Notes: generated by a model from the sequence alone, not told the origin. A DNA stretch of 64,000 nt from Oegoconia quadripuncta (GCA_949316235.1 OX438747.1:30818618-30882617), one strand, 5' to 3'; counted from the stretch's first letter, positions 22,690 through 34,216 are shown. Program-made: numbers and translations.

Positions 22690-23930
22690 CATCACCAAAT
22701 CAACTGTTATTTGTGCCAATTTTACCGTCAGTGACTTTTTTAGTGTTATGTGGGTCGCTTGGCTAGCATACATGTTTTTTAACACCATCCATCAGCCAAC
22801 TACCTTCATTTGCCTTATTGGGAATTGAACCAGTTTTCTCTGACTTCAATGACACAATCATAGATGATGTCACATTGCTAAATGTCAGCTCGCTAAAAGC
22901 ATCTATTTTATCAAATATTCCACCGTCGAAATAAAAATCCCCCTATACTGCTGCAATATAATTATGTACCGATATCTACACTCGAATTACATACACGTCA
23001 AATTAAAAAGTGACCAATAGTTCGGAAGGTCCATATTATTTATAATTTTGTCATCCCTTTATCACCGGCAGATATATTAATTCATATATCCCGTTCAAAC
23101 TGTGTTGAGATTAAGACTTGGTTCTATGATACAGACCTAAGAGCTTCTACCATCACTTGTCTTTTATTTAATCAGTAAATTCCGACATGGGGCGCTATTT
23201 TTCCCTTAATACGTCCCTGACAGTATTAGCGTAATAAAAACTGATTATTGGCTACTTACAGATTTTAAACACCTAAGATTGAGAAATTATAATATGACGC
23301 AAGCTACGACCACGCAAATCACTTTATAAAAGATAAAGATACATTGATTGTGGTGAAATTTTTTGTAATAATATATAGGTACACTTAGTAAAGAGTAAGA
23401 ATATGAACAATTGGATGTGCAACTAATAAGCTTCATCTACTTATTATTCACGCAAATAACGCAATCCTTAAGGATTTCTGTCATTAAAAGTTACCAAAAG
23501 AGCTGAGACCTATGATGTGGACATAGGCTGGTAAAGGTACCATGATAACATGCAGATTAGATCAGATCCGACACCTGACACTTTCCCAGCTGTCACTTGC
23601 CACTACCGGCCTACTTTAATTACCGTCTATTGAAAGCATACACAACTGTTTAACATTCCCTCTGAAGCACAGAAACACTCATATGCAAATGACGCTATGG
23701 TCACCCATCAAAGAACCGATCACTTCAGATGTAAGCAAGCTAATCGTAAAGGAAAAGCAAGTGCTTGGTAAAGAGAGCAGTAAAAAAAATTATAAATAGG
23801 TACCATCCAATGTCTTTCATATCATAATTTAAATAATTTCAAATAAAAAATAGACATATCTATGCTACTTTGAAAAATTATCCTACAGTTACGGTTTAAT
23901 TGATTTATCTAGTATTCTACAGTTAGACTA
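22690..23930. other. No gene recognised
   Basis: Unique-looking AT-rich sequence upstream (in genomic order) of the MOSPD2 3' end. I see no exon with both splice sites and no repeat family shared with the rest of the window. Confidence 0.4.
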
Positions 23931-24013
23931 TTCTTGGAAGGCAGTCAAGACTATACTTGGAAGGTAGTCAAGACTATACTTGGAAGGTAGTCAAGACTAT
24001 ACTTGGAAGGTAG
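23931..24013. repeat. Tandem repeat, 23-bp unit, about 3.5 copies
   Basis: AGTCAAGACTATACTTGGAAGGT repeats with one early variant (TATTCTTGGAAGGC). Confidence 0.9.
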
Positions 24014-24320
24014 TTTGCCTTGTAGATTGTATTGCATCAATTATTACTTACCTATATATTTACTTGGAATATAGGTAAGTCCTTGTCCACTTCCAGTCAG
24101 ACCTTACAAAGCACAACTTTGACCAATTTTACCAACAGGGAAACTATATTGCAGCAGTACAGACGAAGCACTATGTCGCAGTATGTAATTCCACAACTTT
24201 CCGGACTAATTGACAGTATTTAACATACATTAATGTATTAATCATTAATATTAAAAACAAGGAACCGTTAAATGCAATATCTGCATCGATTGTGGTGTCA
24301 AAGACCACAATCCTTAATGG

Positions 24321-25703
24321 CTAAATGTGCTCGCAGTATCTGTCATTCTCATTTGTGTTTTTGTAGATCAAGTATCCAAGAACTACTGCGATCGCTGTCA
24401 TGATTAAGCTTAGGAATTGAAATAGCTTCAGCCTTTCCACTTGTTTGTGTAATACTTCATAATTTACCTGCAGGTTGTTCAACGCGTTCGTAACGGAATC
24501 GTTTTTCTCTTGCATTTTCCCTTCCACAATATTGCCATTTTTTGATACCTCCTTTTCAGGGAATTGACACTTCAATCTGTACTCATCTACTTTGCTGCTA
24601 GATGAGTTTTGCCAAATTTGAGCCAACTCTTTCTGTGGAAGATCGATTTTTGGTATCTGTACAGACATGACTAGGAATCGGTCTTTTGTGACTGTACGCA
24701 GCTGGAAACCGGGTTGCACAACAATGAGAACAGTTTGAGAGGCGCCAGTGGCCAGGGTACCAGAGCTAGGGCGCACTCTGAACTTTTCTGGTGATGTTGT
24801 CCGTATTTTGAATGAAATAGGGCTCTCATCCATATTAGTTATTATAAACTGACCTGATATCTCATCTGTGTCACTTTTGAAAATGATTACATCATTTGGA
24901 ATCAAAGAAAGCATCTCTCCTGGTGAATGTTGACTGTCACCTTGTTCAGCGAATGTCACTTTCTTCGTTGTCTGCTCAGAATTAGACTTGCTTTCTGGTA
25001 TAAATTCAAAAACATATTCATCTTTGCCACCCCAGCAAGTCAACCCCTGCTCTAGTGCTATGACCGTTTTCAAACTGTCTTTAGAGATGAACTTCATTAT
25101 TTCCACTGCTTTTGCAGGTAACAGAGTCTTGACAACTTTAAAAGCGGCGGACAAAACCCATGGCATCTGATATATCAATATGCTATTCAAAAAATTCGGA
25201 TAGTAAAGCTTTAATAATGATATTAGGTATTTAATAAGCTCCATATCCATGTTTCCTAAGCCACATCCATCCATGTCAAAAAACAAAGTGATTTTCTTAC
25301 CGGATTCCTCCCTTTCTATCCTGTCAAACCAATAAATGATAATTTTTCTTATCTCATCCATGTCCCTTAGACCTTTGACATGGTTTTTGGACTTGAAAAT
25401 GAGAAGAAGACTACCGTCGAGGTCTCTGCCGTGAGGGAAGAATATTCCTTCTTTAAGATACTCCATGTTTATAGTGTTTTCATTGATCTCATTCGCTCCA
25501 ACTGTTTTCCTCCACATCATTATATCCCACAGCATATCGGCGGCTTGTTTCAAATCATTATCAACATGATTCAGTATCCGATACAAGTATTTGTCATCTT
25601 TTACGCGTTCCAAGTCCAAAGCATTAAATTCTCCGGGGGGATTAGGAATACCTTCCTTTAATTTAGCTTCGAAAGTAGCCCTAACGTCTGATAACGTCGC
25701 CAT
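24321..25703 (-). CDS. Mospd2: MOSPD2-like protein: CRAL-TRIO and MSP domains with C-terminal membrane anchor
   Basis: 460 codons in one exon (stop 24321-24323). In vertebrates MOSPD2 sits in the ER membrane and tethers it to other organelles by binding FFAT motifs through its MSP domain. Here residues about 85-230 form a CRAL-TRIO domain (FFPHGRDLDGSLLLIF, ITLFFDMDGCGLGNMD, YYPNFLNSILIYQMPW). About 264-375 form the MSP/VAP-like domain (IPNDVIIFK, FKIRTTSPEKFRVRPSSG). A short coiled coil (about 400-426) precedes a hydrophobic anchor (about 430-447, LSLIMTAIAVVLGYLIY) with a short luminal tail. Human MOSPD2 is about 518 residues with the same order. No intron interrupts it, which is unusual for this family and raises the question of a retrocopy, but the frame is intact. 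Upstream 25740-25950 may hold its promoter. Confidence 0.92.
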   Translation of the reverse strand: MATLSDVRATFEAKLKEGIPNPPGEFNALDLERVKDDKYLYRILNHVDNDLKQAADMLWDIMMWRKTVGANEINENTINMEYLKEGIFFPHGRDLDGSLLLIFKSKNHVKGLRDMDEIRKIIIYWFDRIEREESGKKITLFFDMDGCGLGNMDMELIKYLISLLKLYYPNFLNSILIYQMPWVLSAAFKVVKTLLPAKAVEIMKFISKDSLKTVIALEQGLTCWGGKDEYVFEFIPESKSNSEQTTKKVTFAEQGDSQHSPGEMLSLIPNDVIIFKSDTDEISGQFIITNMDESPISFKIRTTSPEKFRVRPSSGTLATGASQTVLIVVQPGFQLRTVTKDRFLVMSVQIPKIDLPQKELAQIWQNSSSSKVDEYRLKCQFPEKEVSKNGNIVEGKMQEKNDSVTNALNNLQVNYEVLHKQVERLKLFQFLSLIMTAIAVVLGYLIYKNTNENDRYCEHI

Positions 25704-25954
25704 TTGATTATATAGACCACAACTAGATGGGAAGATGGTTTAACAATTCGTTGAGATAATTAACACAATAAATTCACGACACTCGGAATCAGAAAGATAT
25801 TTAGGTATTAGTACTATATTAATTCTGTGGTATAGGTTCGGTCGGTTGACAACACAGAGTACTTCACTTTCACTTTTTATTTTAATGGCAACTACTACTT
25901 TGTAGTAATTCAATAACGACTTATTATATACGGGTTGACAATTGACATGACATT

Positions 25955-26355
25955 TGTTTTTTTTTTTCGTTTTATTCTCTCTAGGAGAAGGCAAAGGGAT
26001 CTAGCCCAAAACAGCCATGTCTTATTTCTTCAATTTGTAAGTCAGTCTCAGTCCAAATAAGTAATTCGTCGTATACAGAGTCTAGTCATTCTTCAGTAAA
26101 GTGGCAGAATGCTTTACAAAAGATTTTGGCGGCTTCTTGTGGGAACCCGAAAGCTCCGTTACGCACTTTAATTTACACTTCCCTTCACTTGTACACCAAC
26201 ACTAACGTTTGCTGCACAATATTCTGACATTATTAAGCTTTAAAAGTTAGAAAGTTAGTTAAAAGTTTAAAAGTTTGAAGTTAGAATAATAGAAACTATA
26301 AGATTTATAAAGAAAAATGCAACTTCACTCACCGAGATCACGCCAAAAAGCCTTG
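25955..26355 (-). repeat. Retroposon family E, near full length
   Basis: Plus strand begins with a T-run and CGTTTTATTCTCTCTAGGAG and ends CACTCACCGAGATCACGCCAAAAAGCC. A tandem partial copy follows at 26360-26455. It lies about 250 bp upstream of the MOSPD2 start codon. Confidence 0.8.
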
Positions 26356-26359
26356 TTTT

Positions 26360-26455
26360 TTTTTTGTTTTATTCACTCCTCTCGGAGAAGGCAAAGGGAT
26401 CTAAGCCCATACAGCCACGTCCTATTTCTTCAGTTTAAATGTCAGTCTCAGTCAA
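26360..26455 (-). repeat. Retroposon family E, 3' fragment
   Basis: T-run, CTCCTCTCGGAGAAGGCAAA, GGGATCTAAGCCC, CTTCAGTTTAAATGTCAGTC, then unrelated sequence. Confidence 0.75.
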
Positions 26456-26459
26456 TGTA

Positions 26460-26955
26460 TAGCTCAAAATACAAATAAAATGCGCACCATGCTGTCTCGC
26501 GTTGCGGCGTGCACAAATGGGTTAGCACTCAGCACATGCTGTGACGAATCGCAGCGCTGGTTTTCAGTGCTCCCAAATGCCCAGTGACGACGTCATTAAA
26601 ATAATGAGCCGTAATTATGTACATAATAGTGGTGTAGATAAATACGTCAGAATATGGATAAGTATAGTGAATCTGTGAATTTATAAACTAGTATCAGAGT
26701 AGTATAGTAGATATCTGCTTCAAGCCAGTCTGCCGAAGACTGCTGCCGCCGCCGCGCTGGTGACAGTAATAAATGTGTGAGAAACTAAAAACTTATGTAT
26801 AACCACACCGTGTACAAAAACAATTACCTAATTCTATTACTTCAAAATTAATTACTTATAATAAAAAATATATGTTTATAATCTTATTATGTAATAGACT
26901 ATTCCTATAAGAAATAAATAACACATCTTTACACTTAATTCTCTTATTAGATTTC
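26460..26955. other. No gene recognised
   Basis: A moderately GC-rich patch at 26480-26600 (GTCTCGCGTTGCGGCGTGCAC) followed by AT-rich sequence. No exon that I can support. Confidence 0.4.
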
Positions 26956-26959
26956 TCTA

Positions 26960-27060
26960 ATCCACTGATTCAAAATCAAAAAAATATTTATTTCGTAGGA
27001 TAAAAATTATCACTTGAAAACGCCACATTTTTTATCTTATTATTAAAGTTTTACATTAGA
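26960..27060 (-). mobile_element. LINE 3' terminus
   Basis: TCAAAATCAAAAAAATATTT ATTTCGTAGGATAAAAATTATCACTTGAAAACG is the complement of the 3' end also seen at 51690-51760 (+) and 55060-55140 (-). Confidence 0.7.
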
Positions 27061-27473
27061 ACTAGGTTTTAGGTACCTACTATATTTATTATGGATATGG
27101 AGGAGCGTGTCCTTCTGACACAGATTACTTCACTTAATAGAAGGTCACAAGTATATGGATTACAATTGTACCATTTTGTTAAAGAAATAAATAGGTACTT
27201 TTGTTTTTTTTTTGATTACTGCCTAAATATTCGTGCCGACCAAAATTACTCGCGCCGCAACCGTAACGTCTAATTTCAATAGCAATAAACTTAGTTGCTT
27301 TCTCGAATTTGATCAACGAATTAGATATGTATTTGATATTGCATCGAATTAAACGTTTGTGATGAGTTTCATTACTAATGATTGTTTACCGACTTCGAAA
27401 GGAGGTTCTCAATTCAGCCGTTTTTTTTATGTATAGTACCTACACCTTTATCTCCGAGATTTGGCGATTGATT

Positions 27474-27504
27474 CGCGTGATTCATTTTGTAAATGAATCA
27501 CGCG
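27474..27504. repeat. Perfect 14-bp inverted repeat
   Basis: CGCGTGATTCATTT, loop TGT, AAATGAATCACGCG. It stands alone in AT-rich sequence. Confidence 0.8.
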
Positions 27505-27867
27505 ATGAATGAAATTAGTCCCATTGCAATTGCAGCACAATCAGTTCTGTAGTTTTTTTTTTATGATTGACTGGATTCGCATTTGACTACAATTTCATCT
27601 GATGGAAAGTGACGATGTGGTCGAAGATGAAGCACGCGATCCCAGTAAATAAGTAAGAAGTTTTTTGTAATCAAGGTAAACAGCAGAATATCATTACATT
27701 ATTTAGATGATTAGGTATGTAGTTTTGCATAGAGAAACTAGACGCAATTTTAATTGGTATGGAAAAAGTGTAGAAAAGTCGGTGTGATTGATTACTATGT
27801 ATAATAAAAACCAACACTAAAACGTGAAAAATAAAACTATTTAACAAAAAAAAAAAAAACAACAATC

Positions 27868-28225
27868 GAGTTCACTGAATCAGCCACTACAAAATAAAGA
27901 ATAATTTTAATGGAATGATCCTATATGTATTTATTAATTCCATTTCAGTATATGAAAAAATATGAAGACGACAGACAGATTCAGACCGATAATCAGGCCG
28001 ATTTTTTCGTCAATACTTTTATCAACGACTTTTTGAAGGACGCGTGCGTTGAAAACTATTACAATAAGTACGTTCAATTTTCAATTTTTAAAAAAATTGT
28101 CGGTTGTTGGCGGGCATTATAATCACTGTTACACATTGGCGCCGACGTCAAGTATCTCATTGAGAGATACGACCGTTCGAGTAAAATTATTTATCACTTT
28201 GTAGTGGCTGATTCAGTGAAGTCGG
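27868..28225. mobile_element. TIR element with an exon-like core (family L)
   Basis: Inverted ends TCACTGAATCAGCCACTACA (27870) and TGTAGTGGCTGATTCAGTGA (ending about 28220). The right subterminal part, CATTATAATCACTGTTACAC, AAGTATCTCATTGAGAGATA, reappears in the copy at 61545-62602. The element encloses the exon-like segment 27949-28067. Confidence 0.7.
27949..28067 (+). CDS. Exon-like segment inside TIR element, function unknown
   Basis: Acceptor TCCATTTCAG before 27949 and donor AATAA|GTACGT after 28067 bound 119 nt in one open frame (about 39 residues). It begins YMKKYEDDRQIQTDNQADFF and ends CVENYYNK. The family is not recognised. It may be one exon of the element's lost protein or a captured host exon. 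Confidence 0.3.
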
Positions 28226-28387
28226 TTGATTTTTATAATTTATTTGGCTCACAAAACAAACACTCATCATGTACAGCATTAAGACTCTTATTCTAGATAT
28301 ACTAGCATATGTGTACAAAACAATAAGGATGCTGGTTTACTATCAAACCATGAATAAGAAATTATCATTTTAGCAATCAGCTTGTAT

Positions 28388-29495
28388 ACAGGGTGAAATT
28401 TAATTTATGTAATTCCCGTTTAGTGGCGACTCCGCTTCTGATTACAAACAACTTTACACTAGGAACCATAGCCATATTCGTTAAAAATATTTTCGATTTT
28501 AATAAATATATATCCTAAGACATATACGCAGCGCCATCTAGTTCCACAGTAAGCAACTATTATGCTTGTGTTGTGGATACCAGATGGTTGGTACTTAATA
28601 TAAATGAAAACATCCATAACTCGGGTACACATGTCCGTATTCATCACATATGCCCCTAGCGGGATTCGAACCCGCAACCTTTTGGTTTAGTGGTCAGAGT
28701 TGCTAACCACTACACCAAGCAGGTCGTCAATTATCCAAAGTAAACCATATGGCGGTTAGATGTTTTCCTTGAATAAAAAAAATCAACTATTTCACTCGGC
28801 TATTGTTTAATACGAGGACAATTACAAGGAGATAAAAGATAAATCATGAAAATCGCTATTATAAGACAAAATTTATGTACGACATTGCTAGACGTATCGC
28901 GCGGGACGGCGAATGGGCCGCTTCGATCGTACGGAAACAGACTCATTCGGCGTCGTCGCGTTTTTGTTGCATGGTGGTGACGTAGGCCGCTCTAGACAGA
29001 AGTCCAACAACTTACTGCTGAATTCGGCTATGGTTCCCAGTGGAAAGGTGTTCGTAATCAGGAGTAGAGTCAGTACCCAAAAATTATTGGACTTCTATAC
29101 TAAAAGTAATAAATAAATAATAAATATTTCGGACACTTACACCAATCATCTAGTCCCAAACTAAGCAAAGCTTGTGCTATGGATACTAGATAACGGATAA
29201 ACATACATAAATATGTATATAAACATCCATGACTCGGGAATAAATGTTCGTATTCATCACACAAACATTTACCCCTCGCGGGATTCGAACCGCCAACCGT
29301 TGGTTACGCTGACAGGGTCACTATCCACTACACCAACCGGTCGTCTCAGTCAAAAGTGGTTTCAGAATGGTTTACTTTGTATGTATAGAGGAATAACACT
29401 AAGGGTAATCGAATTACTACTATTCCTTGGGGAAAGTAGTTCGTAATCAAGAGGGGCGTCACCAGTTAATGAGAATTACACGAATTTAAATTCAC
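28388..29495. mobile_element. Family K foldback element broken up by SINEs
   Basis: Left end ACAGGGTGAAATTTAATTTA and GGAACCATAGCCATATTCG; then a family A SINE (28500-28730, -); pieces of K at 29010-29065 (TTCGGCTATGGTTCCCAGTG); a family B SINE (29125-29345, -); and the K right end at 29405-29495 (CGTCACCAGTTAATGAG .. TTCACCCTG). Confidence 0.6.
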
Positions 29496-29639
29496 CCTGC
29501 CCAATGAATTGAAATAAAATACAATATTTATTCAAAAATAATGGTTGGTTTTACAAACCAAATGACATTTCACAATTCATTCCACTACAACGGTCCTCTC
29601 GATAAAATTAAATGTATCTACGTAATATTTAAGTACGGT

Positions 29640-29880
29640 TTGACGACCGATTGGTGTAGTGGATAGTGACCCTATCAGCGAAACCAACGGTTGCGGGTTC
29701 GAATCCCGCGACGGGTAAATGTTTGTGTGATGAATATGAACATTAATTCCTGAGTCATGGATGTTTATATAAATATTTATGTATGTTTATCCGTTATCTA
29801 GTATCCATAGCACAAGCTTTGCTTAGTTTGGGACTAGATGATTGATGTAAGTGTCCGAAATATTTATATTTATTTATTTA
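29640..29880 (+). repeat. tRNA-derived SINE family B, full length
   Basis: Head GACGACCGATTGGTGTAGTG, box B GCGGGTTCGAATCCCGC, body ATGGATGTTTATATAAATAT, tail GGGACTAGATGATTG..GTGTCCGAAATATTTAT. It is inverted relative to the copy at 29125-29345. Confidence 0.8.
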
Positions 29881-30007
29881 TTATTTACGGTACAAGGCTG
29901 CATAATGCGCACGCTACACGTGACAAAAAGGGTAGGCCATAATTTTCCCGAGACCCCGTCGGGACATTTAAACGATCTAGGAAACGTAATTTGTAATTAC
30001 TAAGGAT

Positions 30008-30300
30008 ACGGGAGCGTCGGTGGCTCAGCCGTTAAGACGCGGTCTGTCTATTTGGGAGGTCCAGGTTCGATTTCCAGGCAGGCAACCAATGAGTATTTAA
30101 ATTTAATTTAATTAATTATGTGCATTTATCCGTCTGCTCTTAAACGGTGAAGGAAAACATCGTGAGGAAACCGGCATGCCTGAGAAATAGAAGTTCAAAG
30201 GCAGGTGAGGTATCCAACCGACATGAGAAGAGGTAGCGGCGGGCGTAGGGGAGGTGCCACTCTCCCACCTCACCTCAAGTTCCCGATAACGCCAGAAACA
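30008..30300 (+). repeat. tRNA-derived SINE family C
   Basis: Head GAGCGTCGGTGGCTCAGCCG TTAAGACGC, box B GGTCCAGGTTCGATTTCC, then CAATGAGT, TTAAACGGTGAAGGAAAACA TCGTGAGGAAACC. Second full copy 43268-43560; a reversed fragment at 50940-51070. Confidence 0.8.
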
Positions 30301-30827
30301 CGCGCACACTTGGCCAGATCATAGCGTATAGCGTACGAAATTCCAAATCCCTTATGAATATTTGTCGGGACATTTTATAGCTCGTCGAGACATCGGGATC
30401 CCATTGTTAATAATAGTGACATGTCCCGACGTATCGGGACGAACGGCAACCCTAAGCCAGTACGTAATGATTTACTCTTTGGTAAGAACGCAAGTGAGAT
30501 GCAAGACTTTCATCAAATCCCGATCCAAAACCTCGCGCGAATTTGTACGCTATTATTGCCGTTTTTCTGAAATAGTAAACAATCCAAAAGCTGTTTTGCC
30601 ATTTTCATAAAAAAAAAGTTAAACATCCGTAATAAAGAAGTAAAAAAAAACACACAAAATATTCGAAAACGAATAGGTAGACTCACTCGTCGGGAATGCG
30701 AAGATATATGACTTACCTAAAAATGCGAACAAGAATTTCGTGTTTTTCGCATGCGAAAAACCCAAAACTCGCACCCCGGCCTGGTCGCTAATACCCTAAT
30801 ACCCTACGTTTTCATTATCAACTTTTT

Positions 30828-30833
30828 TTTATT
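30828..30833 (-). promoter_or_regulatory. Polyadenylation signal of HINT3
   Basis: AATAAA on the minus strand, about 70 nt after the HINT3 stop codon at 30904-30906. Confidence 0.55.
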
Positions 30834-30903
30834 ACATATGGTTGGATTGACTATTTGTCTCATTATTAAAGTAATTGCAGAAATCACAACCTCTTCACAT
30901 ATA

Positions 30904-33900
30904 TCATAGTCTTGACGCAACATATTCAGGCTGAAACAAGAGAAAATAAATGTTTAATATTATGACGGGGATAATTTACAAGTCACTGTGCTTATGGAAG
31001 TGTAATATTGTGATTGTTTGTTGAAACATAATTTATTTATGAAAGAAACTAACAGCGTTACAGATGTGTATAAATATTACATAGTACGAATGCAAAAAAT
31101 AAGGCAAATTACAGGCTTCATCATACAAACTATTATTGTTTTTCTTTTAAGTTCAGGCTATGTAGTTAAGAACCAAGTAATGGGTAACCAATAATAGCTA
31201 GGTACTCCATCATTGATGTGATGTGACGCTACTTGCAAACCACTTTCTGTTTTTTTAGTAATTTAAGTTCTACGTAAGCAAGTAGAAATTATAAAATTTA
31301 TACTTTAAGCCTCCAATATTTGTACGTTTCGGTTGGAATAATGTCCTTATATTAGGTATACAATAAATGTGCGACAGAATACCCCCAAATAAGATGGAGT
31401 TTTCATGTCAGCAAGCTTCCAGCTTCGGCCTTATCTTCACTTAACATCAGGTGTGATTGAGGTCAAGTACCAACTCGTACATTAAAAAAATTACAATCTC
31501 GAACGCAGGAGAATTACCCCCCCCCCCAGTTCGCGAACTGTCGTATCAAATGCTAATTTATGTTGTAAAAAAATGCATCTCTTACCACAGAAAATTGACT
31601 AAAAAACATTGGAGTATCTTTTAATTATAATAAACATAATGACAATCTTTGACAACAAAGGCAAAATTTGAAGTTATGGCTAAATTAGATATAATGTATG
31701 TAATAAACTTTAAATACAATGCTAAACCCAAATGCTCATCTGTTGTGCATAAAAAAACCTTAGAAAATCATTACGCACTTTTTTGGAGCAGTCGGGGAAA
31801 CACCGAACCGCCTGCTATTCTAGTGTCGAAAGGTTCGTTACGTCACATAATCTTCGTCTGAATGGATCTCTAGATAAAAGCGCGGGAGCAAAGAACTTGC
31901 CACATATATTGTAGAAAATAACTAATAGCCATTGATTTATATGCTATAAATATGATCGCGCGAAAAATTTTAACTGTATTTTCTTTTCTGTTGTGAATTC
32001 AAGTGTATTTTTGTTGTATGTTTTTCGCGCTTTTCTTATTAGATAAAACAGCGCCATCTCTTAGAATCCTCGAGAACTAATAAGAATGCTGAGAATAAAT
32101 GGCCAAAACCACTGCACAACTAATATATTTTTTAGTCTGTCCTCACAATCTATAAATCGGTCACATAAAAGTGCAAGAAAAAATTACTATAATTATTAAA
32201 AATATGAGTTTTACGAGTAATACATTATGTTTATTATAGATGATATAAGCAGCTGATGCTTATAACACAAGTATTTTTAATGCTTAGCATGGGCATCAGC
32301 TGGGAACATACTTTAGAAATTCTAATGAATATTACAAAATTTTACCGGTTGTAAACTACTGTATTTACCTGTGGTTAAAAATAAAATTATTCTTATGCTA
32401 AAAAAAAACAATAGATACTTGCAAGTTTTTAGGTGGTAAGTGATACATTTTTTACAACATAAATCAGCATTTGATACGACAGTTGGTGAACGAAGTCGGT
32501 GTGTGACTGAGTTCCCATTGGTCCCAAACTCCCGTTTCAACACCAATGAAGTGATACCATTTTGATTGTTTCAAGAACCCAGTCCATACGCAATAATATA
32601 CGAGTCTATGCTAATAGCGCGTTTTAAAATACCGCAGGCGCCATTTAGCATTATTCATAGACCTTCAGTTAACATAAATTGCAACTAAGGTTAAGTTCAA
32701 ACTCACCGAAACAAACCAATAAGAGTTCTTCATGAAGACCATCCGCGATATGAATCCCATCTCACTCTCCGGAGCGATTGAGTGCAAGTGTAGATGCTTG
32801 ACACTTCGGAAGGGCGGCCAGTGGTAGCCAAACCGGGCATCCTCAATTGTGAAGTTATTTTTCAATATCATCTCCTTGGAGATTTCAAGCATTTTTGAGA
32901 CTGCAAAAAGCATAGAAGGTTTAAATTAGGCATTCAATTAAATGCTTAGGCAGGTCGTTATGTATACAGGATGGAAAGGTGAGATGGGTCGATATGGCCA
33001 GCTACTTAGATCCCTTGCTGTCACGCGAAAATACACTTAGAAACCTTTACTAACTTTTTAAATGATGACAATCAACATTTTCCGATTTTTGATAGTGTCA
33101 GCAAGATAATCATCAGATTTGATTATTTGTGGACCTCTATCTATACAGATAAGCTCATATTTTGGATATATAATTACTCATTTATGTTTGTGTATGCTTA
33201 TATGCAAAAAAGTGTTAAAAGGGTTTAATCCATCCAGTGGTGCTCTCATTGGATAAGTTAAGATTACTCGGTACAGAAAAAGCACTCGGGTACTACCACC
33301 ATCTTATCTAAATCTGCCGCCAAGCAGCAATTTAACAGCATTGTTGTGTTCCGGTTGTTAGAGATAAGACAGCCAGTCCCCCAAATGTGTTGGGGTTTCC
33401 TGGTCAGTACGCTGCCACCTTCGACCTCATCTTCACTTAACATCAGGTGTGATTGAGGTCAAGTACGAACCCTTCGTGCATAAAAAAAAAAAAAAAAAAA
33501 AAATTTTTTTAGATGGGCAACAAGAAAGTGTTTAGTAACAGGTTGGGCTTTTTGGCGGGAACTCGGCGAGTGAAGTAGCATTTTTCTTTATAAGTCTTAT
33601 AATTTGTGCATTCTAACTTTTGAAGCTTAATAATGGCAGAATATTGTGCAGCAAACGTTAGTGATAGTGTACAAGTGAAGTGAAGTGTAAATTAAAGTGC
33701 GTAACGGAGCTTTCGGGTTCCCACAAGAAGCCGCCAAAATCTTTTGTAAAGCTTTCTGCCACTTTACTGAAGAATGACCTGACCGTGACTAGACTCTGTA
33801 TACGCCAAGTATACGACGAATTACTTGTTTTGACTGAGACTGACTTACAAACTGAAGAAATAAGTGAAATAAGACATGGCTGTTATGGGCTAGATCCCTT

Positions 33901-34216
33901 TGCCTTCTCCTAAAGGAGAGAATGAAACAAAAAAAAAAAAAAAGTAACAGGTTGGTTTAGTAGGTATGTTTGTAAATTAAATAAAAAATAAATAAAAAAT
34001 AAAATAAGACTCACCCAGCTCCTTATCATCTGCAGTCAAGTGTTTAACGTCTTCTATATGCCTTTTTGGAATGGTCAAAATATGGTATCTACTGGCTGGT
34101 TTTATGTCGCGGAAAATACAGATATCTTCATCTTCGAAAAGAATTTCGGTGTTTTCCAACTTGTTGACGATATTGCAGAATATGCAGGATGTTCTTGGCG
34201 CGAGTTCGATTGTCAT
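30904..34216 (-). CDS. HINT3: HINT3-type HIT-domain adenosine phosphoramidase
   Basis: HIT superfamily hydrolase; HINT3 enzymes remove amines or acyl groups from AMP conjugates. Minus-strand exons with GT-AG borders and matching phases: 34216-34015, 32900-32707, 30930-30904, joining to 140 residues. N-terminal CIFCNI and DIKPASRYHILTIPKRHI (exon 1) are followed by the HIT motif HLHLHS and the HINT3-like tail GFISRMVFMKNSYWFVS (exon 2). The 9-codon last exon, PEYVASRL then TGA, completes the family's C-terminus. The start is uncertain: an in-frame ATG at 34267 would add 17 partly hydrophobic residues, but the ATG at 34216 has the better AAAA context and suits a cytosolic enzyme. Intron 1 holds a SINE D and a family E retroposon; intron 2 holds a foldback element and a SINE fragment. 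Confidence 0.85.
31384..31482 (+). repeat. SINE family D, 3' part
   Basis: CCCCCAAATAAGATGGAGTTT..CTTCGGCCTTATCTTCACTT AACATCAGGTGTGATTGAGG then CATTAAAAAAA. Confidence 0.7.
31529..32493. mobile_element. TIR element of about 965 bp in HINT3 intron 2
   Basis: Arms of about 60 bp: GAACTGTCGTATCAAATGCT AATTTATGTTGTAAAAAAATG at 31535 and its complement at 32432-32485. The interior has no conserved transposase; short ORFs there are not family-like. Confidence 0.7.
33290..33503 (+). repeat. SINE family D, head truncated
   Basis: ACTACCACCATCTTATCTAA, TGTTGTGTTCCGGTTGTTAG, CATCTTCACTTAACATCAGG, ending in a 22-base A-run. Confidence 0.85.
33534..33955 (+). mobile_element. Retroposon family E with 13-bp target-site duplication
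   Basis: AGTAACAGGTTGG occurs at 33534-33546 and again at 33943-33955. Between them lies GGCTTTTTGGCGGGAACTCG-type sequence, minus its first base, ending in poly(A). The long duplication and A-tail show insertion by target-primed reverse transcription. This copy fixes the sense strand of the family. Confidence 0.85.

Noticed and set aside
33680..33913. 77-codon ORF in retroposon family E
   Set aside because: Other copies of the family break this frame, so it is not maintained as a coding sequence.
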